A stretch of DNA of 36,660 nucleotides from Paludibacteraceae bacterium. GTDB taxonomy: Bacteria > Bacteroidota > Bacteroidia > Bacteroidales > Paludibacteraceae. The stretch spans positions 1-36,660 of the forward strand of contig JAKSNH010000014.1 of the NCBI GenBank assembly GCA_024399955.1, read 5' to 3'. Of this stretch, positions 23,335 through 34,000 are shown one piece after another. Every line of letters begins with the position of its first letter. The first letter of the stretch is position 1. The translations under genes were made by a program, and so were the position numbers. The notes beneath the pieces are model-generated. The model ran no database searches and had not been told where the DNA came from. It worked only from the letters and a program-made list of their open reading frames with translations.

Positions 23335-24531
23335 TTATTTCTCAAATAATCCACGTAATAACGCACCATGTTTATCATGCAAAACGCCATTCAAATCAAA
23401 TCGCACAATGAGTTGTTGCTGGTGTTGCAGACGTTTAGTGCAGTTATCATAATGCATATTCCAACTCATGTAGCAATTCACGAAACTGGCGCGATAGAGA
23501 TAGATAAAGAAATCCGTTCGGTTGTAGAAAGTAGCCTGATAGAACGGATCGCCTTGACACATGAGACTGCCAATTGGTGTACCTAAGTTATCGGCATTGC
23601 GCAGCGGTTGCAGGTTATCACCTACGTAGGTGGTGTTCTTAACGCCCAAGAACCACCAATTCAGATACACTTCGGCTAACATGCCGTGCATATTAAAGGA
23701 CCGGTTATTCTTGCGATCCCGTGCATAGCCATATATGTATGACACCTTAATGGCTAACGAATCCAATGGGGCCATCTGAGTGAAGTCCAATCCGATATGT
23801 GCGCTCACATTAACATCGTCATATAATGATTCGGCTTCGTGCTTAACGGGGTCACCGGAGCAGGCGGTATGGTTCATATGCACCAAACCTCCGGTGAAGA
23901 ACCACTTATGTTGGTACTGACCATTAAAGAGGATGCGGAACATCTCCCGTCTATCTTGCGCCAAGGCACCTCGCCAATCACACATAAACTCGGCATAACC
24001 GCGCTTATCTTGATAGGAGATGAGTGCACCTTGTATATTGGGTCGCGCATAAGCTATACTGTCGTACTGCAACCAGTCCGGCATACTTAATATACGGTTT
24101 TCGTATGGGATGGCACCTAATTGCAGGTTCACGCCATAATGACTGAAATGGTAATACGCCGTAGGAGCGACCTTAGCATCTTTCCAATTACCTCCTAAGG
24201 GTTGAGTGTATCTCACACCGGCTATCAACCGATGCGCACCTCCTATTCGGTCCTTGATTTGCACACCCACGGTAGGAGATAGACGGAAGGCGAATAGCGT
24301 TTGCGGTATCTGGTAGTGATCACCTAATTCGTAGTACTCGCGGTTATCGAAATACGAATCAAAGTCCACATCATAGATGAATCGCACTTTTTTAGCCTCA
24401 CGCTCCGCTTCTTTCTGCTCGTATGCCGAATCCACAAAAGCGGCAGGAGGGTTCTTGGCATAACGCATCCAGAATCCTTGTGCCGACGTCATAGCAGGCA
24501 ATAGCATTAATATGAGCCACGTTTTATTCAT
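23335..24531 (-). CDS. exported beta-rich protein, probably outer-membrane barrel
   Basis: I do not recognise a named family. The 398-residue protein has a signal peptide (MNKTWLILMLLPAMTSAQG), then alternating hydrophobic and polar strands with aromatic ends, for example HRLIAGVRYTQPLGG, GVNLQLGAIPYE and LAIKVSYIYGYARD. This suits an outer-membrane beta barrel or porin-like protein. It lies between the HsdR-N-like gene (8-nt overlap) and rfbC. A role in export or display of envelope glycans is only a guess from context. Confidence 0.6.
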   Translation of the reverse strand: MNKTWLILMLLPAMTSAQGFWMRYAKNPPAAFVDSAYEQKEAEREAKKVRFIYDVDFDSYFDNREYYELGDHYQIPQTLFAFRLSPTVGVQIKDRIGGAHRLIAGVRYTQPLGGNWKDAKVAPTAYYHFSHYGVNLQLGAIPYENRILSMPDWLQYDSIAYARPNIQGALISYQDKRGYAEFMCDWRGALAQDRREMFRILFNGQYQHKWFFTGGLVHMNHTACSGDPVKHEAESLYDDVNVSAHIGLDFTQMAPLDSLAIKVSYIYGYARDRKNNRSFNMHGMLAEVYLNWWFLGVKNTTYVGDNLQPLRNADNLGTPIGSLMCQGDPFYQATFYNRTDFFIYLYRASFVNCYMSWNMHYDNCTKRLQHQQQLIVRFDLNGVLHDKHGALLRGLFEK

Positions 24532-24955
24532 TGTTGATATCCATCATTCCGTTCATTAATTGCGTCCAGTCAGGTATATGTTCCAAGAAGGCTATCTCTT
24601 CTTCCACCTTCGCCATCACCATCTGTCGTCCGTTACTGAGCAGCAGGTATGGCACGTGATATTGACGATTATATACCGCAATCTGGTCCAAGGTCTTTTG
24701 CGACAACTCAACGGTCTCTGCCTTAAACTCAATCAGCATCACCGGCGTTAGGTCCTGCTTATACACCACAGCATCAGCCCGACGTTTGGTGGCTAATTGC
24801 ACCTCCACTGCTATACTGGATGTTGGATAATGGTAATCCATTACCAACTGATGCAGGACCTGCTGACGCACCCACTCTTCCGGAGTCAGTCTCACGTACT
24901 TACGCCTCCATCCGCATAGGATATAGTCCTTACCGCGTATCTGCTTAATGTTCAT
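24524..24955 (-). CDS. HsdR N-terminal-like (PD-(D/E)XK fold) protein
   Basis: The 143-residue protein matches the stand-alone type I restriction R-subunit N-terminal family (HSDR_N_2). The core is TKRRADAVVYKQDLTPVMLI, then EFKAETVELSQKTLDQIAVY, with Asp and E-x-K as nuclease-fold active residues. Free-standing copies are common in Bacteroidota next to housekeeping genes and are not part of a restriction system. No HsdS or HsdM is present here. It follows glnS after a 37-nt spacer made largely of 14-bp repeats. Confidence 0.8.
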   Translation of the reverse strand: MNIKQIRGKDYILCGWRRKYVRLTPEEWVRQQVLHQLVMDYHYPTSSIAVEVQLATKRRADAVVYKQDLTPVMLIEFKAETVELSQKTLDQIAVYNRQYHVPYLLLSNGRQMVMAKVEEEIAFLEHIPDWTQLMNGMMDINNE

Positions 24956-24958
24956 TGT

Positions 24959-24995
24959 CAGTTGTCAGTACTCAGTTGTCAGTATTCAGTTGTCA
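24959..24995. repeat. 14-bp tandem repeat at the glnS stop
   Basis: CAGTTGTCAGTACT (24959-24972), CAGTTGTCAGTATT (24973-24986) and a 9-bp third copy fill the glnS-HsdR spacer and overlap the glnS stop codon. Confidence 0.8.
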
Positions 24996-26711
24996 CTTCT
25001 GCCAATTATCCTTCAGGCTGGCGGTGCGGTTGAACACTAACTTATCAGCCGTTGTATCAGGATCCACCACAAAGTAACCTTGTTTGAGGAACTGGTAATG
25101 GTTAACCTGTGCTATACCCTCTACTATCTCAACCGGATGCAGTTCATTACGCAATGCTGCTTCCACTTTGATATTCGTCACTTTCAGGCTGTTCGGATTA
25201 AGCAAGTCACGGAAATCACCTTCCTCGGCGCTGGGGTTCTCTACAGCAAACAGACGGTCATATAAACGAGCCTCAGCATCGATACATGTGCCGCATTCCA
25301 CCCAGTTGATAGTGGCTTTGGTCTTGCGATTACCGCCTTCAGTGCCGGATTTACTATCCGGATCATACGTAGCATAGACCGTGGTGATTTTGCCTTCGGC
25401 ATCTTTCTCGCAGCCCGTGGCTTGAATGATATAAGCGTTCTTTAGACGCACTTCGCGACCGCCGGGGCTGAGACGGAAGAAATTCTTATCGGCTTCCTCT
25501 AAGAAGTCCTGACGCTCGATGTATAACTCTTTACCGAAACGCATGGTGCGAGTGCCTAACTCCGGATGACCGTCTATATTCTCGGCCACTAAGTCCTCGC
25601 CCGCTCCTTCGTAGTTAGTCAGCACTAACTTAACCGGATCAAAGATAGCACATACACGAGGAGCTTTCTCTTTTTGGTCCTCACGAATAGCATTCTCTAA
25701 CCATGTATAATCAATCATACCTTCCACCTTGGTGTAACCAATCGTGTTGATGAAGGCACGAATAGCTGCAGGCGTGTAACCTCTGCGACGCAAACCGCAA
25801 ACAGTCGGCATACGAGGATCGTCCCAACCGGCTACTAAACCTTCCTTCACCAGTTGCAGCATCTTGCGCTTGGACATCACCGTGTAGGATATATTAAGGC
25901 GGTTGAACTCAAACTGATGGCTGCGGTCCTCCACATCCTGAGGATTACGTTGGTAACCAAAGTCAATCATACGATCGATGAAATAGTCGTACAAGGGGCG
26001 GTGCACCACAAACTCCAACGTGCATATACTATGCGTCACGCCCTCAAAGTAATCACTCTGTCCGTGTGCGAAGTCATACATCGGATACACATTCCATCTG
26101 CGTCCGGTGCGATGATGCGGATGCGATGTGATGATGCGGTACATGATAGGATCACGGAAGTGCATATTGGGATTAGCCATATCAATCTTAGCACGCAGCA
26201 CCATCTTACCTTCCTCTATCTCACCATTCTGCATGGCTTGAAACAAACGTAAGTTCTCCTCAACAGGACGGTCGCGATAAGGCGAAGCCACACCCGGTTC
26301 GGTAGGCGTACCTTTCTGTTCAGCAATCTGCTCGGCTGTCTGCTCATCTACATATGCCATACCATGCTTGATGAAGTCAATGGCTAAGTTATATAATTGC
26401 TCAAAGTAATCACTTGCGTAATACACTTGTCCCCAGCGGAAACCCAACCAAGCGATGTCCTGTTGAATCGAATCCACGTATTCGGTGTCTTCCTTGGCAG
26501 GATTGGTGTCATCAAAACGCAGGTTACAGATGCCGTTATATCGTTCAGCAATACCAAAGTCCATGCAGATAGCCTTCACGTGACCTATATGCAGATAACC
26601 ATTGGGTTCAGGCGGGAAACGAGTCTGAATACGACCACTGTTCTTACCTTCTTGCAGATCTTTCTCGACGATTTGCTCAATAAAATTGAGCGACTTTTCC
26701 TCTGTTTCCAT
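24993..26711 (-). CDS. glnS: glutaminyl-tRNA synthetase
   Basis: The 572-residue class I synthetase has the HIGH motif at 41-44 in PEPNGYLHIGHVKA and the KMSKS equivalent in YTVMSKRKMLQL. The bacterial GlnRS-specific FDDTNPAKE and the C-terminal anticodon-binding beta-barrels are present. It charges tRNA-Gln directly. It is embedded in a lipid A operon, one base after lpxA, so synthesis may be co-regulated with envelope growth. Confidence 0.97.
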   Translation of the reverse strand: METEEKSLNFIEQIVEKDLQEGKNSGRIQTRFPPEPNGYLHIGHVKAICMDFGIAERYNGICNLRFDDTNPAKEDTEYVDSIQQDIAWLGFRWGQVYYASDYFEQLYNLAIDFIKHGMAYVDEQTAEQIAEQKGTPTEPGVASPYRDRPVEENLRLFQAMQNGEIEEGKMVLRAKIDMANPNMHFRDPIMYRIITSHPHHRTGRRWNVYPMYDFAHGQSDYFEGVTHSICTLEFVVHRPLYDYFIDRMIDFGYQRNPQDVEDRSHQFEFNRLNISYTVMSKRKMLQLVKEGLVAGWDDPRMPTVCGLRRRGYTPAAIRAFINTIGYTKVEGMIDYTWLENAIREDQKEKAPRVCAIFDPVKLVLTNYEGAGEDLVAENIDGHPELGTRTMRFGKELYIERQDFLEEADKNFFRLSPGGREVRLKNAYIIQATGCEKDAEGKITTVYATYDPDSKSGTEGGNRKTKATINWVECGTCIDAEARLYDRLFAVENPSAEEGDFRDLLNPNSLKVTNIKVEAALRNELHPVEIVEGIAQVNHYQFLKQGYFVVDPDTTADKLVFNRTASLKDNWQK

Positions 26712-26712
26712 A

Positions 26713-27486
26713 TTATAAACCCTTAATAACGCCGCGTGGCGACTCTTTAATGAAGTTAATAATCAAATCTCTTTCGGCACTTTGTGGCACTTCAGCCAGC
26801 ACTTTTTCCACGGCTTGGGTCATATTGAGTTTACTCATATATACCAATCGATAAACGAGCTGAATCGTTTCTACTTGCTCTTTCGTAAAGCCACGGCGAC
26901 CCAAACCTACACTATTGATGCCGCAGAACTGAATAGGATCACGAGCGGCCATCACGAATGGAGGCACATCCTTATTGACGTGACTGCCACCTTGAATCAT
27001 CACGTGTGAACCGATGTGCGAGAACTGATGCACTAAGGTGCCACCACCGATTACAGCGTAGTCTTCCACCACCACTTCTCCGGCTAATTGCGTAGCGTTA
27101 GACATAATAACATGGTCCTTCACCACCACATCGTGGGCCACGTGACAATAAGCCATGATCAGGCAGTTATTACCCACTACGGTCTTGCCCTTGCTGGCGG
27201 TGCCGCGATGCACCGTGGAGCACTCTCTCAATACCGTGTTGTCACCTATGTACGTATAGGTTAGTTCACCGTTGAACTTCAGATCCTGAGGCACAGCTCC
27301 TACAATAGCCGTCGGAAAGACATGGCAGTTCTTACCAATACGGGTGTGTTCACAAACCGTGGCATTGGCATCAATGATGGTACCTTCACCAATCTCTACA
27401 TCTTTGTCAATAAACGCGAACGGTCCTACTTCAACCGTCTCGTGCAATTTAGCGTCCGGATGGACGTAAGCTAATGGACTAATCAT
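26713..27486 (-). CDS. lpxA: UDP-N-acetylglucosamine acyltransferase
   Basis: The 257-residue left-handed beta-helix protein has the catalytic histidine H118 in AYCHVAHD. Typical LpxA sequences ISPLAYVHPDAKL, GAVPQDLKF and GGSHVNKDVPPFVMA are present. It adds the 3-hydroxyacyl chain to UDP-GlcNAc, the first step of lipid A synthesis, in the cytoplasm. It stands 8 nt after lpxC and 1 nt before glnS. Confidence 0.96.
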   Translation of the reverse strand: MISPLAYVHPDAKLHETVEVGPFAFIDKDVEIGEGTIIDANATVCEHTRIGKNCHVFPTAIVGAVPQDLKFNGELTYTYIGDNTVLRECSTVHRGTASKGKTVVGNNCLIMAYCHVAHDVVVKDHVIMSNATQLAGEVVVEDYAVIGGGTLVHQFSHIGSHVMIQGGSHVNKDVPPFVMAARDPIQFCGINSVGLGRRGFTKEQVETIQLVYRLVYMSKLNMTQAVEKVLAEVPQSAERDLIINFIKESPRGVIKGL

Positions 27487-27494
27487 ATCTTGTT

Positions 27495-28394
27495 TTATTT
27501 ATTCACTATTTGTCGCAACTGCTTGCAGCAGGCGGTGTTCACACCATGACCCGGACACACAGCCTCTATCCTACCACGGATAGGCATACCTAAAAGGGCC
27601 AGGTCACCTACTATATCCAGCAGTTTATGCCGAGCCGGTTCATTATCAAACCGCAACTCAGTCAAATACCCTAAGCGGCTGGCATCTATCGTAGGTTTAC
27701 CCATCTTACGGGCTAATCTATTCATGCTGAATTGCCATATTCGCTTGTCGTAAATGACGATGGCATTATCTATATCGCCGCCTTTAATCAAACCTAAGTT
27801 CAGCAGCGGTTTAATCTCTCTTAAGAAACAGAACGTGCGGGCATTGGCTATCTGCGTAGCAAAGTCCGACAGGTCAGTCAGTTCGGCACTTTGTTCCTTC
27901 AGCACCTCCGAAGGGTATTTCACTGTAACAGCCACCTCGTAATGGTCGCATGGACTGATACGAATCGTGCTGCCTTTGCCATTGGTATACTCAAAGGGTT
28001 CGGTCACCACCCATTCCTTTGCGTCAGCCTGTTGGGTCTGCAATCCCACCCGCTTGATATGCTCCACAAAGATGCGAGCACTGCCATCTAAAATAGGTAT
28101 TTCCGGAGCGTCCACTTCGATTAGGCAGTTAGTCACACCCATCGCATACAGCGCCGCCATCATGTGCTCCACCGTAGATACACGCCATGAACCGTTCTCC
28201 AACACCGTACCACGCGTGGTTTGATGCACGTATTCCGCCAACGCCTCATAAGTAGGTTGACCGTCTAAATCCACACGACGAATACAGATGCCGGTATTAA
28301 CCTCAGCCGGCAGCAACGTAGCATGAATCATTCCTCCGGTATGCAATCCGGGTCCCTCCACACTAAATGCCTCTCGTATCGTCTTCTGCTTCAT
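27495..28394 (-). CDS. lpxC: UDP-3-O-acyl-N-acetylglucosamine deacetylase, not fused to FabZ
   Basis: The 299-residue zinc enzyme has zinc ligands H77 (in STVEHMMAAL), H256 and D260 (in RHKLLDIVGD), and catalytic H283 (in PGHGVN). It performs the committed step of lipid A synthesis. In many Bacteroidota LpxC is fused to the dehydratase FabZ (total about 460 residues); here the frame stops 16 residues after H283 and lpxA follows after 8 nt with no fabZ. The start codon is preceded by a 7-bp tandem repeat. Confidence 0.95.
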   Translation of the reverse strand: MKQKTIREAFSVEGPGLHTGGMIHATLLPAEVNTGICIRRVDLDGQPTYEALAEYVHQTTRGTVLENGSWRVSTVEHMMAALYAMGVTNCLIEVDAPEIPILDGSARIFVEHIKRVGLQTQQADAKEWVVTEPFEYTNGKGSTIRISPCDHYEVAVTVKYPSEVLKEQSAELTDLSDFATQIANARTFCFLREIKPLLNLGLIKGGDIDNAIVIYDKRIWQFSMNRLARKMGKPTIDASRLGYLTELRFDNEPARHKLLDIVGDLALLGMPIRGRIEAVCPGHGVNTACCKQLRQIVNK

Positions 28395-28416
28395 CTCTAA
28401 ACTCTAAACTCTAAAC
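28395..28416. repeat. 7-bp tandem repeat between lpxD and lpxC
   Basis: CTCTAAA is repeated three times (from 28395) and continues into the lpxD stop codon. It makes up the whole 16-bp spacer. Confidence 0.8.
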
Positions 28417-29421
28417 TAACTTCCTATACATCTCCGGTAACTTACGCATCACGGCATATACGCGCTTGCATAATCCGGCATCCATGGCAGGACTGCCTAA
28501 GTACACACCGGGTTTGGTTATACTGCCCGGCACACCTGTTTGGGCACCAAACACGCAGTTATCCACAATCTCTATATGTCCTGCTACACCTACCTGACCG
28601 GTCAGCATGCAATGGTTACCTATCGTGGTTGAACCGGCTATACCTACTTGCGAGCAGAGCACCGTTGATTCACCTACCACTACGTTATGCGCCACTTGCA
28701 CCAGGTTATCTATCTTGGTGTTCTTCTTAACACGCGTCTCACCCATCATAGCACGGTCCACCGTCGTGTTTGCTCCGATTTCTACATCGTCCTCTATCAC
28801 GGCGATACCTATTTGTGGCACTTTATGATAAACACCCTGAGCATCCGGTTCAAAACCAAAGCCGTCTGAACCGATAACCACTCCGGCATGCAGGATGCAG
28901 TTACTGCCTACACGGCAGTTGTAATACACCTTAACGCCCGGATATAGAATCGTGTTATCACCTATCACTACGTTATCGCCCAGGTACACCTGCGGGTAGA
29001 TCTGCACGCCCTTACCCAGACGCACGTTCTTGCCGATATATGCCATTGCACCTACATACGCATCTTCGGGCACTTGCACGCCTTCGGCTATATAAGCAGG
29101 CTGTTCGATACCCTTGCGTTTGGGATTAAGCACTTCCGCTACGGCTTGCAATAACTGAGCCATCGCACCACGGGCGTTGTCCACCAAAATAACCGTGCAT
29201 TGTGCATCGTGCATCGTCAACTGATAAAGTTCTTTGGTAATCAGCACCACCGATGCCTTGGTATCCTTGAGGTATGGCAGGTACTTATCATCTCCTAAGA
29301 AGCATAAGTCCCCCTCCTTGGCTGTTTCCAGTCCGGCTACATTACTCACTTTGCGATTGGCATCTCCTACCAACTCGCCTGATAACATCATGGCAATCTG
29401 CCCTGCAGTAAATTCCATCAT
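28411..29421 (-). CDS. lpxD: UDP-3-O-acylglucosamine N-acyltransferase
   Basis: The 336-residue protein has an N-terminal uridine-binding domain (1-100) followed by hexapeptide repeats. Catalytic H245 sits in [22 protein letters not shown] is the family landmark for substrate binding. It adds the N-linked 3-hydroxyacyl chain, the third lipid A step. It overlaps the HD gene by 4 nt (ATGA) and precedes lpxC by 16 nt, the usual Bacteroidota order. Confidence 0.95.
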   Translation of the reverse strand: MMEFTAGQIAMMLSGELVGDANRKVSNVAGLETAKEGDLCFLGDDKYLPYLKDTKASVVLITKELYQLTMHDAQCTVILVDNARGAMAQLLQAVAEVLNPKRKGIEQPAYIAEGVQVPEDAYVGAMAYIGKNVRLGKGVQIYPQVYLGDNVVIGDNTILYPGVKVYYNCRVGSNCILHAGVVIGSDGFGFEPDAQGVYHKVPQIGIAVIEDDVEIGANTTVDRAMMGETRVKKNTKIDNLVQVAHNVVVGESTVLCSQVGIAGSTTIGNHCMLTGQVGVAGHIEIVDNCVFGAQTGVPGSITKPGVYLGSPAMDAGLCKRVYAVMRKLPEMYRKLV

Positions 29422-30674
29422 ATCCTAAATTGAAATAAGTACAATTTCTTTGGTTTGTGCGTCAGCGCCTTAAGGTCTAATATCTCACTCGCTGATGCGA
29501 TATCCTTAACCGACCCATCATGATAGAGTATATCTATCGAGTCGTCTTTTTCCGAATACGTGCTCTTAGTGGATAAGTGCTCCACAAAGAAATAATGTGC
29601 ATCTTTAGTATCTATGCCCAAGGCCGTGGTGTACAACAGCGTCAGGTCTTTCTTATCATCCTCCGTCAGCGGCGCCTCTATCAGTCGGCCCCTGAATAGC
29701 CGTCTATTAGTGAAGGCCTCACTCAATAATCGCAGCACCTTATCGTCATGGCTCATCCATACTTTGATGGCACTAATCACATCCGTATCGTCCAACAGCG
29801 CATACTCGTGCAACGCCTTACTGCCGATATAAAAGTCCTTTTCGGTGATGTTGTTATACAGGAAATAATGCAATGCCGGACTAGCAAATAACTCCACTCC
29901 CCGACCTGCCAACTCCTTGGCGCGAGCCAATACCGATATCAGCAGTTGCTCGGCAGCCACACTGGTCTTATGCAAGTACACCTGCCAGTACATCAATCTA
30001 CGAGCCACCAGGAATTTCTCCACACTGTAGATACCTTTCTGCTCAATCACCAATTTATCATCCACCACATTGAGCATCTTCAGCAGTCGCTCGCTGGCTA
30101 CACGACCTTCCTGCACGCCCGTGAAGAAACTGTCGCGACATAAGTAATCCATTCGATCTACGTCCAACTGACTGCTAATGAGTTGATGCAAGAAATGACG
30201 TTTGTACTCGTCCTTAAAGATGGCGATCGCTTCGTCCAACGGACCCTGGTTATACATAGAGCATTGTGCATCACCATGCGTCAGGTCGTGGTTAATCTGC
30301 TCCATCATCAGTAAACTAATCTCCTCATGCGTGATGCCACTCACCAACGTATTCTCCAATACATGGGAGAAGGGACCGTGACCTATGTCATGCAGCAGAA
30401 TGGCTATTTCGGCACCGGTGGCTTCGCTCTCGCTAATCGCTACACCCTTGCTGCGTAACGATTCTATACCTTCCTGCATCAGATGCATCGCTCCTAATGA
30501 ATGGGAGAAGCGCGTATGGATAGCACCCGGGTACACAAAGTTACTCAACCCCAATTGACGAATGCGACCTAACCGCTGCACAAACGGATGTTGCAGCACA
30601 TCATACACCAGTTCATTGGGGATAGTCATAAACCCAAATACCGGATCATTTATTATCTTGCGTTTATTAGCCAT
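29418..30674 (-). CDS. HD-domain phosphohydrolase (dGTPase/SAMHD1-like)
   Basis: The protein has 418 residues from the ATG at 30674. The longer frame to 30701 runs into the promoter. The HD metal site is visible: HTRFSH (53-58), [12 protein letters not shown] (H95, D96) and [12 protein letters not shown]. Family members hydrolyse dNTPs or other phosphoesters. In Bacteroidota this gene regularly precedes lpxD, but the link to lipid A is not explained. It is the first gene of a ten-gene operon. Confidence 0.9.
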   Translation of the reverse strand: MANKRKIINDPVFGFMTIPNELVYDVLQHPFVQRLGRIRQLGLSNFVYPGAIHTRFSHSLGAMHLMQEGIESLRSKGVAISESEATGAEIAILLHDIGHGPFSHVLENTLVSGITHEEISLLMMEQINHDLTHGDAQCSMYNQGPLDEAIAIFKDEYKRHFLHQLISSQLDVDRMDYLCRDSFFTGVQEGRVASERLLKMLNVVDDKLVIEQKGIYSVEKFLVARRLMYWQVYLHKTSVAAEQLLISVLARAKELAGRGVELFASPALHYFLYNNITEKDFYIGSKALHEYALLDDTDVISAIKVWMSHDDKVLRLLSEAFTNRRLFRGRLIEAPLTEDDKKDLTLLYTTALGIDTKDAHYFFVEHLSTKSTYSEKDDSIDILYHDGSVKDIASASEILDLKALTHKPKKLYLFQFRI

Positions 30675-30698
30675 TCGCTTATTTCTTATTTCCGCGTG

Positions 30699-30730
30699 CA
30701 AAATTACAAAATATTTTGCATATATGCAAA
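30699..30730 (-). promoter_or_regulatory. promoter of the HD-lpx-glnS-rfb operon
   Basis: Minus strand: TTTG (30730-30727), 20 bp, TAATTTTG (30706-30699). Transcription would start near 30692, 18 nt before the chosen start codon. It is the only promoter I find for the ten genes down to 21213. Confidence 0.82.
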
Positions 30731-30783
30731 TAAAAGTGATTTTTTAGGCATTTTATTTCCTATTTTTGTGGCACAGCTGGGGC

Positions 30784-30957
30784 GCGTCTAAAGTTCCGTA
30801 GCATCTCCGTAGCATGTAAGCCCCTACTAAACCCCACCTAATCCCCACGAAAAGCAAGGATTTCGGCAGGTTTTGGCTGGGGTTACCTTAGCAGCATGTG
30901 GTCCCGAAATGGTCGCCTACTTTAGACGCTTTTTAGTTACTTTTTGATTTTTGCGCC
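30784..30957. repeat. repeat R2 copy 2 with flanking 11-bp inverted repeat
   Basis: GCGTCTAAAGT (30784-30794) and its complement ACTTTAGACGC (30919-30929) flank 124 bp that include two CCGTAGCAT copies. Positions 30888-30955 match 14357-14435. The stretch 30731-31061 holds no gene. Confidence 0.6.
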
Positions 30958-31061
30958 TAGACAAGTGGCAGATAGTTGTGGCAGTTAAGCATCCGCCCCA
31001 GTTGACGCAACTCCATTGGCGAAAAGCACTAAAAAAAGATTAATTAACTCCCACTACTCAC

Positions 31062-31085
31062 AAAAAAGGTGACCCGAAGGTCACC
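31062..31085 (-). terminator. terminator of the secreted multidomain gene
   Basis: On the minus strand GGTGACC, loop TTCG, GGTCACC and six Ts (31067-31062): a textbook terminator with a UUCG tetraloop, 4 nt after the gene. Confidence 0.92.
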
Positions 31086-31088
31086 CGT

Positions 31089-34000
31089 TTAGTTTCTCGT
31101 TTTAGTTATCTCTTGTCCAAAGACGGTATATATCTTATCGTTGCACAGGATATAGAGATGGTTATCTCTAAGCATTTTGAAGACATGCCGTTGCTGTTGA
31201 TTATTAGTAGGAGCAATTAGGTCGGTTGGTTTTTGATAAATTACCTCCGGCACACGTTCTTTGGTCTCTTGCCAGCCCACCTTATCTGTAGCCACAATCC
31301 AGAAGCCCATCTTATCTGCCACAATCGGCAGTTTCATTGTGTTGCCGCTATATGCAGCATCCAAAATACCGGTGAGGGTATCGTTCAACTGAGCCCATAC
31401 TTCGTAGGTAGCAATACCCGATTCGGTATCCGTACCCGAGAAGGTGAGTAACAAGCTATCGCCTACTGCCTCTACCTCTGCCACCCTCGAAGAAGGAGCC
31501 ACCGTATCGACACGATTGACAAAGTCGTTGGTAGCAATCGGGTCATTGGTATCGAAGACGATAGTGGCTTTGCTATGAATCGAAGTGCCGGAAGCCAGAC
31601 TTGGTTTCTGCATAATACGGTATCCCACGTACCCCTCGCCGCTACCCTTCTCGTCGTTAGGAGGCAGCACGCCCAAGTCGGGGTCTTCTTCCTCCTCACG
31701 TGTCGTTGGGTTAAGCGAGAGAATCGTCCAATCGGCTATACCCTTGATGGTATCTAACTTACCGCTGACGCGCACAATCAGTTCCTTAGCAGGACGCAAA
31801 TCGACATCGCGCGTGAACTCTTGCACGTTCGTTCCCTCAATGGTGAAAGTCGTATCTCCCCAAGCAAAGTGGGTGAAGCCGAACGAGGAGAGGTCAAGCG
31901 TAGTGGTATCTAAGGTATCACGAATAGCAATCGTGTGGGCAGGAGCTGTGGCTGTAGATTTATTCTCGAAGAAGATGGTATAATCCATGTCTTGATTATG
32001 TTTGAGCCAATGTTCGTCCCCTGCGCCAGCGGGACCGACCATCTCGTTCGGGTCAAGTGATGTGACGGAACGCACATTCTTTTCGGTCGTGTTGGGGTCA
32101 CCGAGACACTCTTTCACGGTATGATAGTTGCTTATCATACTGGAAATAGTGCCTACAAGGAAACCTGTAAGGGGTCCCATCAAGCTGGCTGCACAACCGA
32201 TGGCTGATCCTCCGAAGTTCCAAAGGGCATTGCTGACTATTTTCTTGTTATCGTCTTTGACGTCGTTATAAAAATCGTACACCGTGAATCCCATTCCGAC
32301 CAAGCAGTCGCCACCGGGGATAGCTCCGGCTGTACCCGAAATGACTCCTCGACCGATATATTCCATCAAACAACCGGCTTTAGTAGTCATATCGTTCATC
32401 GCTACGCGGCGAATATAACGGGCAGGAGCAGCAGCTTTCGCATATGTATGCATCTGTTCCCATTCTTCGTAACTGATACGATAAGCACCTTGGGGCGCCA
32501 ACAGAGGTGCAGAAACGCCACCTAAAACATAAATGTCCCCATTACCTTTGATGCGTACACGGAACTCTTCCGAACTATTTGCCTCTAAGATAGGCAGTAT
32601 CAAGAAATAAAGACGAGCAGGTACAGAGTCCTTTAAATTAGGTGTCTTAATCTTGCACATTCCGTATTCCCCAATCGAATCGCTGAGGTGATTTTGGTAC
32701 TCCGTTGGCATCTCCTTAATAATCGGTTCGCCCATCTTGAAGTTGATAAACTCAACATCTAAGTCCTTCACATCTTGAACGAACAGATAGAAAGGCACTT
32801 GGTGCATGGATGTGTTATTGCGGTTGCGGATGGTGAAAGTATAAGTCTGCCACTTGTCTTTGAGCAGTTTCTCACGTCCGGTAAGTGTAATTTCGGGTGA
32901 CCATCTGTCTTCTGCCTCACTGATATAGACGGCAGAGTTTAGGGTGTCTTTATCCACTATCAAATTCCATGAACCGACAGCAGCCTGCTCAACGGTAAAG
33001 CGCACTTTCATCTTGCCGTTTTCGTAATTCAGAAGCGAGTCACACGGAATGAGAACACTATCTTTAGCAAGGAAAATCTTGCTTATATCTTTGGTGAGTG
33101 CACCGCCATAGATAGTAGGGAAGTAATAACCACTATTGCCCACACCACGAGGCGATATATCACTCAGTCCTGCCACAGATACCATTTTCTCGCAGCCCCA
33201 CGCAGCCGAATCGCTTTCCGCAATCATCTTGACGGCATAGTCGCCCACCTTGTAATAGTCGTGTTGTGGGTGGCGTTGGGTAGATGTATAGCCATCGCCC
33301 AAATGCCACTTGATAGCGGCTCCGTCCGGAGTCTTATCAATAGCCGATAGGCGTTTGCCCTCGATAATGGCATTGAAGTCTGTATGAGGAGGAGTGGTGG
33401 GTTCATGGGGTGTGTATTCCTCACCAAACAAAGGCACAGCTCCGTGTCCGTGTCCCGAAGCATCGGCTAAAGTATTATTGAAATCTAAATATACTACGCG
33501 ATTGTCTGTACGAGGCGTCTTGACGGGCAGTTGTGCCACTTCCTCAGGCGTTAGGGCGCAGTTCCAAATGCAGAAATCATCGTAGTTCACACTCGCTTTC
33601 GCGTAATAACCTAATCCAAGAAGAATAGGCGTGAAGCCCCAATCTAATTTTCCCGTCATAGATGCCTCTGCTACTAAGATACCGTCGGTATAGGCGCGGA
33701 AATTATTACCTCCCATGCGTGCATCGTAAGTAAAGAGCACATGATGCCATTTGCCGGGGCCGATAATGCACCAGTCATCATTATATATTTCGGTACCCTT
33801 GCTGTCGTCACTCTTGTCGGTTGTTAAACCTACATTGAGATACATTTTTTTGGCATATTTATTATGATAGAGTTTCATAAACCACCCATTATCAAAGATA
33901 GAAGGTTCCTGTGGGGCATAGACATTATGCCACGCCATATATATGTCGCCGTCGGTTATGCTATCTACTTTCACCCAAAGCGAGACGGTAATAGCCGAAT

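Noticed and set aside
24524..24955. remnant of a type I restriction system
   Set aside because: No HsdM or HsdS is present and stand-alone HsdR-N-like proteins are common in this phylum beside housekeeping genes.
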